From contig CAJHNH020002458.1 in NCBI GenBank assembly GCA_905116865.2, positions 435,402-499,401 on the forward strand: 64,000 nt of DNA. The letters are read 5' to 3'. The translations under genes were made by a program, and so were the position numbers. This document shows, piece by piece, positions 22,201 through 34,200 of the stretch. A model generated the notes under the pieces. It was not told where the DNA came from. It searched no databases and worked only from the letters and a program-made list of their open reading frames with translations. Each line of letters opens with the position of its first letter. The stretch's first letter is position 1. Origin of the DNA: Candidula unifasciata. Its lineage: Eukaryota; Mollusca; Gastropoda; Stylommatophora; Geomitridae.

Positions 22201-25200
22201 AGTGTCAAGGGAGATATAAGTCTCTGCTTCTGCTCCTTTGGCTGCCTCAACCATATACACCTCATATTGTCGTAGAGTTTCTTTAGGAAATTGCTAAACA
22301 TAAAATTGCCTAGTAAAACCACTTGCAGCCAAATAAATTTGTGAGGTTGGTTTGTGACGTCCAGAAAGGATGTGCAACTAACTTTTGTTTTCCCCAACAT
22401 TCTCACAGGTCAGTTGCTGTTAAATTTATTTTATTTATTTTTTTACAAAGTGTTTGCATCTGTTTGAGTCAGGTTTTTGTAGAGCAGTGTTCCTGAACCG
22501 TTTTACATCTGCGGCCCATCAGAACATGGGGATTTGTTTCACGACCCACTTCATTGCTAATTAAACACAAAAACAAAATTGATGCCTTGGAAGTTGAATT
22601 AAGAATTCGACATCATAGCACTTGGGGAACTCACATAAGCGCTCAGTCCCCCATCTTCACCTTTTCCCCTGAGTGTTGAGCATTGGCCAGATCCCCTGGT
22701 AACTCCCTGCAGCTCCACTCTCGGGCTGTAATGATCCATTTGTGCCTCCGTACTGTTTACTAGCACCCAAAGGGCCCTCACAACATCTAGCTTGTCCTAC
22801 ATGAATTCACTACCATGGGGTGCAGAACTGGCTAGTCTGTCTTCCTGCTCATTTCCTAACACACCAGCATCACCTGGAGAAAATATCCAAAAGGCGCTAA
22901 CTACACGGGACCTTTGAAGCGAAAATTGACGCGTACAATGCCATGCTCGTTTGCAGGAATAATAAACCTGCTACATGAGTTACTATCGTTATTTCCTGCC
23001 AAGACTAGACTACGGGAGTCGCCATGGCCGAGCGGCTAGACGCTCATCGCGGATCGGAAGGTCGCGGGTTCGCTCCCAGGTCGATCCAGCCTTGAGTGGG
23101 TACCGGTGCAGTCCCGGGAAAGTAAAGGCGGCCGGCGTGATGCTGACCACATCACCCATCTTGTGCCGATTGGTCTATAAAAATATAGGTCTTGCCCTAT
23201 ATGCCCTATACGCCTAAAGGCGTGGAAAAGGGTCCTTTACTTTACTTTTTTATTTTTTAAGACTAGACTACAGGTTACATAACCATCAGGTGCGATATTA
23301 GTGTATTATTGTTTAAAAAATTTATTTTGTTTAAAAAAAAAACACACACACAATTTAAAAAACCCCCCATTGCTGCTGTATTTACTACTTTTGCAATGTA
23401 AGCAGAAGGGGCCTTCAGAAAATTTCGGGCCACAGGCTGTGTTAGGATTTCATTTTTGCCCCCAAAGAAAAAATCTGCAGTCTTACCGAGGATTCCAACC
23501 CAGGATTCCCCCTTGAGGACTCAGTATAAATAGCTTAAAGAAAAGGTGGATTTCTATAATTGTGCAGGGGTCTCAGGTCACCCAGCCTAAAATGAGTACC
23601 ATGAAATATCAAGGGAATTGAAGGCAGCCGTGGGATGTTGGCCACATTGTGACTACTGTGAAATAATTAGCATAATTCTATTTTCTGCAGGAAAGCACTG
23701 TCCTCCGCCTCCAGAGATCCCTAATGCTTTAGTTCATTATGATACCTACAACCTGCTGATGAGCGAGGGATTTCAGGTTGAGTACATTTGTTCTAGCGGA
23801 TACAGTCTCCTGGATACATCAAATGCTCGTCTCACCTGCCGGAACGGTCAGTGGGAAGGACCTGTTCCCACCTGTGGTACGTTGTTGTTTACTTCAACAG
23901 TAACTTTTTTTTTTTTTAAATTTCATGATATTTTGTTTTTTTCACAGAGACCACATCACAATTTACAAAGTTTGCAATAAAAATTACTGATCAGATAAAA
24001 CTAAGACTGGATCCCACAACTCGGACAGGTCTGCTGTGGGGAACCTAAGAGACCTCTGGCTGACATCCCAGTTTATGGCCCACAGTGGATTAAGCACATG
24101 ACCAGAGATCCCTGGAGAAGAAGAAGAAGAATAGCCTGTACTTTCCAGAACATTTCCTGGTACCCATTTTTAAGCTGAGCCAGCCTCAGAGCTGACAAGG
24201 TTTTTTTTTTTTTTTTTAATCAACACCTCATTAGATATTCAGACATTACAGATTTTCCATAAGCGAGCTTTGAGTTGAAATATTCCTCCGAAGTCGGAGT
24301 ACATCTGCCGGAGAGGCGGGGAACGAGTACAGCAAACAAATAAGCCAGTAAAACGGATGTACACGCAAAACTCAGGTCAAGGTAAAAGCCAAAAGTCCAT
24401 TTTGGACGAACAACCGTGACTTACCGCCGGAATTCACAGCCGGTGAACAAGAAGAAGAAGAAGAAAGAGTTGAAATATCAGACTAAAACATTGAATTTGG
24501 GCTTGAGTAAAGGGTGCAGATTTGCTGAATGACATCATGTGGGGTGCACAGATATTTAAACACATGACACCATTTCCAGTAGGCAAGCTTTGAGTTGAAA
24601 TATCAGACTAAATCATTGAATTTGGACTTCAGAAAAGGATACAGAGTTGTTGAACGACATCATGTGGGGTGCACCAGGACCACTGGTCAAGATTAATCTG
24701 CAGTCATCATAGAACATAAGTTCCAAGATGTTCGCTGGGCCAGTATAGATAGGATCAATATTTCTTTTGAGGTCAGAGTGCATCTGACTGAGAGGAACCA
24801 ACAATCTTTACAGAAATGAGTCAGATTTGCAATGCGCAATATTTAAGTCTTGGAACAAGGCCAAACTTTGCACAGAAGTTTACAGCCGGTGAACAGAACA
24901 CAGAGAAGAAGAAGATGTGTGGACATGTTGTTTCTGTGGAATATATCTATTGGATGTGTTAATTATTGCTGTGTTACCATTCATTTACCTATTGAAGGCT
25001 TGCAGTTGTCTCTTTCTTATAGTCCATCACATGTGGCATTAGTAGTCATGTCTACTCACAACCTTCTGCCTCATATGCTTTCAATCAATTCTGAAAGAGA
25101 TGATCTTCCCTGCCACAATGAACAATCTTCCAGCATCTTCTCTTTCAGTCTCCCTCTGCCTCTTTTCCCCTTCAGCTTTCACACCGTCATGATTTACTCT

Positions 25201-28200
25201 AGTTTTCTCCTTCTCATGATATGACCAGAGAATGTAGATTGTCTCATTCTGATGTGGGCAACCAGTTCTCTCTGTGAGTCAGTTTCTTTCAAACCATCTT
25301 CATTACTCTTTTTATCTGTTCAGGGTATTCCGATGAATAACATCTCCACTACTTGCAATTTTGTTTTCACTTTTAGCCCAATTATCCACGCTTCAATTCC
25401 ATATATAAAATATAAATATATAAAATCTTAAATGTATTCTAACGTTTAATATGTTGAATTACCTTGAGGGTCTTACCTTTCTTATGTTATCATATATTCT
25501 TTTAGTGTTAAAAGCTAACTGTGAGCCTCCTGCTTATGTTCGTAACGGCAACTGGAATCTGGTGGTGAAAACTGGTCGCGATATCACCTTTGAGCAGCAC
25601 GGAGACACACAGTACCCGAAATTTGAAGTGGGCACAGAGATCGAGTACAGCTGCAACCCCGGGTATAAACTGATTGGACACAGGGTGTTTGAATGTCTTC
25701 CTTCACAGATTTGGTCCAGCACTTCTCCGGAATGCATCCCAGAATCAGGTAAATATTGTGAGTAATTTGGTGCTTCGTAAGTATAGTCCTGTCAGTGTCG
25801 GTGATTGAGCTAAGTAATCTTTTTTCTTCTTCTTCTTCATTTGCCCTGAACTTTTTCAGAAATTCAGCAGTGTCTACAAGCTTTGGACAGAAGTCATATT
25901 AATAGCAGTTGAAATATAAGTGGTTAGCATAGCAGAAGAATTGGACATGAAAAGCGGAGGTGTTATTTTAGGAGTAGTAGAAATTTAAATGTTAACATAG
26001 TAGAAGAATCTGACATAAAACTGCGGAGAAGTCATTTTAGTAGTAGTAGAAATTTAAGTGTTAACATAGTAGAAGAATCTGACATAAAACTGCGGAGAAG
26101 TCATTTTAGTAGTAGTAGTAATAGTAGAAAAATAAGTGTTACTTAGCAGATGAATTAGACATGAAAAGTGAAGTTATTTTAGTAGCAGTTGAAATATAAG
26201 TTTTAACAAAGCAGAAAAATTGGTCATGAAAAACAGAGGTGTCATTGTAGTAGTAGTAGAAATAGAAGTGTTAACATAGCAGACAAATTGGACATAAAAA
26301 AGAAGAGAAATCATTTCAGTAGCAGTTGAAATACATTGCCAAATAGATGGACAAGAAAAGCAGAGAAGTCATTTTAGTAGCAGTTGAAAGACATTGCTGA
26401 ATAATTGGACAGGAAAAGCAGAGAAGTCATTTTAGTAGCAGTTAAAAGACATTGCCAAATAATTGGATATGAAAAGCAGAGATGTCATTTTAGTAGCAGC
26501 TGAAATTTAAGTGGTTAACATAGCAGAAGAATTGGAAAGGAAAAACAAAGAGTTGATAACAGGCAGATGTCATGTTGTGTTGGGTTTACAGCCAATCAGC
26601 AACATCCGATTTCAGCAAGCTCCTAATTGGTCACCTTTTATGACATGCTTGTTAAGGATAAGTTAGTCTGTCCTTTTCCTTCCAGAATGGTTCCTCAGAG
26701 CACATACCTTTGAAGGGCAGGCACAGAAGAAGGGGGATTTAACAACTATTAGAGCCAGAAAGTAAAAGGTTTTGACTCCGAAAAACATGGTTCTTGAAAA
26801 GAAATCTGCCCGTCACAAAATTGTTAATTGTCCTGCTGCTGAATTTTGGCTCTTTTGACTAATGAGTTTGCCGACCACTGTTCTAGGCTATGATGTGAGG
26901 CGGAGTTTTTTCCCCAGGCAATTCCCCTATCATTTTGGAAGTTATTTTTTATTGCATTGAGCAGATTAACAAAACTAGTTTAAGAGAACAGAAAGCTCAT
27001 GGTCGAAATAGAAACCCTTGTGTTCTCAGTACTCTTCTGTTCATTACTGAAACTTGGGCAAGAGAAATTGTTATACAGATTTCACCTGTGATGTCTGCGA
27101 CAAATACTTGGCATTAAGTGGCAGGACCAGATCACACACACTGAGTTATTGAAAAGAGCAGGGATTACAATAGTTTTCTCAGTATTCTCAATACACAGTG
27201 TTTGAAGGTTCAGATGGCTGGGACATACTTGAGGAGTGGAGGATGGCGTAGAGTCCATATGGGTGTCCTGTACAGTGAATTACAGATGGGCAGAAGATAT
27301 CATGTTTGGTCTCCACTGTGATATAAAGATGTGTGCAAGTGGTACATGAATGATGCCTATATTGAGGTAGATTCTTGGGACCAGGAAGCCACCTAGGGGA
27401 CAGGATGCCAATTAAAAATCAGGAAGGGAATGGGTATAAAGGAAAACATTATTGCAGAAGGGTTAAGAACTGTGTGTCTGAGAAGAATTATGTGAAATAC
27501 GATGGTGATCATGGCCCTGAGATACTGTGCTGTAATTCTTGAATTATTGAGTGAGTGAATGAGTTAAAAAATGACATCTCTGCACTCCGGACATTCCAAC
27601 ACGTGCTCCATCCCCTTCTTCAGTAGCCAACGAAGAGTTGGTATGCTAATGGTTTAAAAAAAAGTTAAAGCTGAGAGGATCGACTTCATTACACCAGGTT
27701 TTATCCTATATGGCTCGGTCTCTCTCCACAGAACGGATAGCTGCTTTCTGAGAGCATCGCACAGAGCACAGACTCCGTAGCTCCGACGATGATCCCCAGG
27801 GATCTCCTAAATGCTAATAGTACCAGTTGCAACCTGATTAAAAGTCCGCCTGTTTCCCCTTAATGTTGAATATCTTCCAGAACCTCTGCTCACCCCTTTT
27901 TGAGTTCAGATGTTACTTAACATGAGCAGGTCTTGCTTGTCACACGCTCCATGGGCTGTGAGTCTGTCTCCATTCAGTACAATGTGCCAGTGAAACTATC
28001 TGGTACTTGTTTTACATGTGAACTTCAGAGCCTTGTTGATTGGGAAAAAGTCTTACCACTTCTGGGGATCGGATTCTGACCACTCACTGTATTGAGAGGC
28101 AAGAACACTAACCACTATACCACTTCACCTCTTATATTAATATTCAACTTCTTCTGCTTCTACTTCTTCTGCGTTTCACTGTCATGTTGTGAAGAGGCAT

Positions 28201-31200
28201 CGGATGTGAGCTTGATTTATGCTATGTAGTTGCTGGTAATTATAGCTTTGGATATTCCATCTATCCATTGTCTGCGTGATCAACCTCTAGGTGTATTCCT
28301 ATTATGTCTAAGTGTCAGGGCTGTGTATGATGCACTATCTTGTAGTTTTCACACATGTCTAAACCATTTGATCTGTTGTCTCTTGATGTAGTTTAGAACT
28401 GGTTCTATACTATTAATATTAAAATGCCGTAAAATTTGAGCAAAGATTAAGAAAATGTATATGAGTGTGTGTACATTTTGTGTGTGTACATTTTATAAAC
28501 AAAAATGTTTATGTTCTCCAAACCTCTTCTCTTTTCCCACCCCTAACCCCCGCAAAATAATAGAAAACATCTGGTATTGTCCTGACATCGGCCAGATCAA
28601 AAATGGCTTCTGCAAGTGCATGGGCGAGGGCACGGCAGACCTACAACTATGCATGCCCTACCACAGAGGAACTCAAATCCAGTGCACATGTCTCCAGGGT
28701 TACAAGCTGCAGGGAGTAGACACTTTGACTTGCATCCATAGTTCCAACCCCAACATTGGAGTCTGGGACTGGGAGTCTCCCAGGTGTTACAAGGACTTTG
28801 GTCTGTAAATATATTCCTACACTACTCTTTGTATATTTGTGTGTAGCTTAGGCATTGTGAACATGATTAATAATTTTGAGGTACTGGTTAGATTCCAGCT
28901 GGAGACAAGAGTAATTTAGAAAGCAGTGGCAAACTACTGAACACAGAATTGCCTGATAAAAGCAAGACAATCAGCAGATACTGGGGTTTGTTCTGCAATA
29001 TCCTCTAAAGGATGTGCACTCAGCTAAACTCCTTTTTTAACTCATTTGCTACCAAGCAGCTCACCACGCATGTGTTGACTTTTACGTCTTCACAATCATT
29101 ATCGTGCACTTTGTATGCCAGTATGGTTCGCATTTTATTCTACCATTCTGCTGCCATATCCTGTGTAATTGTTTCAAAATGTGTACTTTTGGCCTCTCTT
29201 ATCAACGTTTGTCTTAGGATTTTTTTGGATGTTTCGTTTGTTCAGTACATTTGTTTCCCATTTAGGTCCCTGTTTGATAATTCTCTCTTTGTTTCTCTTC
29301 AGGATGTGCCCAATATAATCCCATCTTTATCCTAATACAGTTCATATCAGCAGTTTTCCAGAAATTTCTCTTACCTCTTTGTCTTTCTTGAATTCTTCCC
29401 ATTTAATATTCATCAATTTCCTTAGCATTTGTTTTCAAATGTATTTACATCTTGTTCCATGTCTTTAATTGTTCTTTAAGATTCACTAACATATGTTGAA
29501 ATAACATTAGAGCTGAAAATATATAACTTAGTTTCTCTGTATGGGTTCCTGAGTCCCATTGTGGGGAAAACAAAAATAAACCTACTCCCCCCCCCCCCCC
29601 CCCCCCTTCCCTCCGACAAGCATGTCATAAGAGTCAACTAATTAGGAGCTTCCTTCAAAGTCGGAGTGCATCTGCCTGAGAGGCAAGGAACCAACAGTCT
29701 GCATACAAATTAGCAAGATCTGCAAAGCGGATGCACACACAGAACTTAGGTCCTGGAACCAAGCCAAAGTCCAGAAATGGATGAACAGCCAGGTCTTTCT
29801 GCCGGGGTTTTCAGCTGGTGAATGTAAACATAACTTGGTTTTAAAAGTATATAATTTACAGTTTCACAGTTTGTTCAGGCTGTTACAAGCTGCAGTGTAT
29901 ATCATAATTTCTTTCATTATGTTCTCTATGACTTTGTTTTGGGGGGGGGGGGGGAGTGCTACGGGTTGCCAGGTATTGGCAGTACCTTTGGTGTTGGGAG
30001 CATGTCATGTCCTTTTCAGGACAGCATACCTGTTTTAAAATAGCCAAAATATCTCCGATTTTGAGGCATGATGCTGTTCTTCTAGATGTTCAGATCATTT
30101 CACTTCAAGTAAAAGCTTTTGGGAGACATTGGGTTCAGTTATATCTGCCTGGTACCGAAGGAGTTAAAATATATTTTTTTCTGTCTATTGTCAGTTTTTA
30201 AATTTAAAAAAAAAATGTTTTTGATTTGGGTAAATGTTTTTCTTTTTTACCTTCAGTGATGTTGGCACATTGTGTTTTTGTGGTTTACAACTTTGTTGTG
30301 ATATCAGTGCCTTTTGGTTCAAGACATCTGATTTAAGTAAACCCTTAATAAGTCACATTTTACAACATGTTTGTTGAGGGGCAGTGTGTCTACTATCTCT
30401 TCCTCTCTCCCCCAGTAGGACCTGCTTAGTACTTTGCCTCTGCTTTCTGAACACTTCAGTGGTCACACCATTGTCAAAATTAATGAAAATTTGTCTGCTA
30501 TTAAATTGCTTCCAGTTGTCTTTGAACCTTGGTATATCAGGGTTGTGAAACTGCATTTATCACCCTTAAGCCACAAATGCCAAAAAAAAAATTATATTTT
30601 TTGTAAATTAAAAAAATATATCTTAGAGATTTCTGTGTCCTTTTTGTAACTCATAAGTTGCCAGTGCCACTTCCAGTATAGAAGTGGACTATTCCACATC
30701 AACCATTGTTTTTCTGATTGTATAACTGCTTTCCCCAATCTTTATTTCTTCTTCTTCGTCCTTCACCGGCTGTGAATTCCGGCAGAAGGTCCCGGTATTT
30801 TGTCCATTTGGACTTTCGGCTTTTACCTGGACCTGAGTGTTGCGTGTACATCCGTTTTACTGGCTTATTGTTTGCCGTTCCCTGCCTCACCGGCAGATGT
30901 ACTCTTAGTCTCTAACTTCGAGGGAATGAAGAACTGATTACCTACATCAGTATGAAGCATTCTACATTTTTTAGTGCACCTTATCGGAAGGGAAAAAACT
31001 GGAGTATGTTGTTAGAGGTGGAAAGTTGCAGAAGAAAACCAAAAGCGAAGATTATTGATTTAATGGCATAGAAGAATATACATGTTTGGAATGACTGATA
31101 CTACAAAAGACAGACAGCTGTGGATAGAAATGATTACCAGTTACCAACATCACATGACATGGATTTTACAAGGAAGGAACTTACCCTTCGTAAAGTAAAG

Positions 31201-34200
31201 ATCCCTTTTTTACGCCTTTGGCGCATCGGGCATATGGGAAGAGCACCCTATATTTTTACAGACCAATCAGCACTACCCCGGCAGTCCTTCACAAAGCATT
31301 GTATTAATTACGTCTGCAATTTTGCTTCATAATTAGTCTATAGTTGATCAACTCTCATGAATAATTTGCTTCCTCTCAGACCCTGGCAGCGATATAGACT
31401 TGCTACCTGATGGACAGAATGGTGGAAAGTCGTTCAATTCTGGGGACATAAATGATGGCAAGAACAAGGTGGGCTGTTCTTTGTTGTGTATGATGCATAA
31501 CACATTTTTTTTAAACTGTTAATCTGTAGAGTTTATAACATTGCCAGTCAGAGGGAAGAAATCTGGAATCTGGTTTACAGTTGCGACCCTGCCTGACAAA
31601 CTATGGGATGTTGGTGAAGACCTCTGGTGCACTGTCCTATTTTGTCACTGATGCTGGAATAGAGTAGCTAATGTTGATCGCTGGAGAAATTCGTTTTTAA
31701 CAGTTATTTATTCATACTCACCAGCAACAATAAGTGTCAGTTTTTCAGAACATAAATAGCAAGTATTTTTAACTCTTGTCTTCTTCTTTACATTTACCAG
31801 CCGTAAAGGCCAGCAGAAAGTTCTGGTTGTTTGCCCACTTCTGGACTTTGATTTTTTTCCAGGACTTGAGTTTGCCTGCACATCTATTTTAATGATCTGG
31901 CATATGTGTATGCAGACTGTTGGTTCCCCACTTCCCAGGCAGATGCACCCCAACTTCAAAGGAAACACCTGTAATTAGTCACCTTTTATGCCATGCTTCT
32001 TAGGGAGCAGCGGGTCTTTTTTTTTTGTCGCCAAAATCTGGCGCCAGAACCCGGACATGGAGCCAAATTATTGCATGACTTTCAGAGAGGCCAAAATATA
32101 GTTCCGGAGTTGTGATTAGGGTAAATGTTTATTAAGTAAGTAAAATAAATAAAGATCCCTGTTCACGCCTTAAGGCGCATTGGGCAAATGGAAAGAGCAT
32201 CCCATATTTTTTATAGACCAATCGGCACTAGGTGGGTAATGTGGTCAGCATTATGGTGGCTGTCTTTACTTATCCAGGGCATATATCCTGGTACCCTTTT
32301 TAGGCTAGGCCGACCTGTGACGCCCCATACCATGATAAAAATCCACACAGCCAGCAGTGGGTTTCGATCGCTGTACGTGTCGGACTGGCAACACCTAAGC
32401 CACGGGTGCTGCTTTTATATACTATTTTTATATTTAAGATTTTATAATTAACTTTGGCTGCCAGTTTGGCCCAGCTTAAAATGAGTACAAGGAAGTGTCC
32501 TGGGATGTAAAGTTGCTTGGCATAATGTTGACCACATAACCATTGAGTGATGATTGGTCTGTAAAATGTCAATCTAGGACTATATGCTCATTGTGCGACT
32601 TGAGTAAAAAAGGTCCTTCTGCTTTCTTACCATTTTATAAAAGATATCCCCCGTGTGGGTTCCGGGGCCCCATTGTGGGGAAAACAAGAATAGACCCACT
32701 CCCTCCCCAAAAGCATGTCGTAAGAGTCGACTAATTGGAGAGCTTCTTTTGAAGTCGGAGTGCATCTGCCGGAGAGGCAAGGAGCCAACAGTCTGTATTC
32801 AAGATAATGAGATCTGTAAAACTGATGCACACGCAACACTCGGGTTCTGGAGCAGGACTGCAGTTCAGTAGTGGACGAGCAACCAGTACTTTCCGCCAGA
32901 GTGTACAGCTGGTGAACGCAAAGAAGATGAAGATAGAAGATATACCTGGATTTTCAGTCAGCGAGCATAATTTAAACTTTGGGATACTTGGATGACGGTA
33001 ACTTGAGGGGGAAATAACCACTGCAGAATATCATTGATGTCAGTCAGGTGAAAGGTGTAAGCTAAAGTTGAGAATATCGACTTCATTGTTATCACATTTG
33101 GCTTGGTATCTCTCTGCAGAGCTGCAAGCCACCAGCCAGAAAAGTTGCACAGAGCACGAACTCCAAAGTTCCAGCATTAATCCCCAGGGATCTCTGTAAA
33201 AATTGCACTCATGAACTAAATGACACATCCGTGAAAGGAACCCATGACCTTCAGAGCACTAGACAAATAGCTTGACCACTACGCCGCAGCATCATGGTGT
33301 TTTAGGGCACAGAATCTTACCACTTTTGAAGATTCACCCAGATCACATTTGTAGTAAGCTAGGACACTAACCGATATGTCACCAGGACTCACAAAGAATC
33401 GGATACGTTACATATTGATAATTGTTTGACTTCATCCAGGTGTCATCTTTGGTGATTGTAGTGACCACTGCTTGTAGTGTTCTTGGAGTGCTACTTCTCA
33501 TCATGGTTATTGTAGTATTTCGGAGAAAAAAGCCACGGGCTCATCTCTTCCAGCAAGGACCAGCCCCTCCGCCCTATGCTCGAGTGCACGACAATTCATT
33601 GGGTAAGACTGTCGATTTTTTGTAGTTCTTTTTCTTCTTTTGTCAATATCTGCTTTGTGTCGCAAGTGTTACAGTTTAACAAAGGATGGATGGCCAGGCT
33701 AGGGTGCACTCGGTTGCTTGGTATGCTGGGATGTTTTGAGGTCTTAGGTTCTTCTGAGCTCCCTCCACTTCGATGTTTCAATTTTTATGTTGTACACACT
33801 ACTGGGGGAGCCTCCGTGATCTAGTGGCTAGAGGCTCGCCTGCAGATCAGAAGGTCATGGGTTCAGTTCCTAATAAGAGCCGGATGTTTTTCAAAAATAA
33901 CCTTGGCTCCCAGGTCAACTCAGCCATGAGTAAGTACCAGGTGCAGTCCTAGGAAGTAGAGGCGGCCGGCGTGATGCTGACCACATCACCCACCAAGTGC
34001 TGTTTGTTCTATTTAATATAGGTCTAGCCCTATATACCCAATAAGCCTGAAAGGTGTGGAAAAGGTTCCTTTTACTTGTATACTCACTACTGGCGTTGCT
34101 GGATTCATTCTCAGGGGTGTTTGAACCATTTCAATCTCAGTTTCACAGTGAATTTAAGAGCGGTTATTGTTCTAATAAATAGTTCTTCAGATTAAATGGT

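Noticed and set aside
23014..23080. tRNA gene (box A and box B present)
   Set aside because: The sequence does not complete a cloverleaf with a normal acceptor stem and is the head of a dispersed SINE with target duplications. The same applies to heads at 4302, 33806, 36472, 44277 and 52126.
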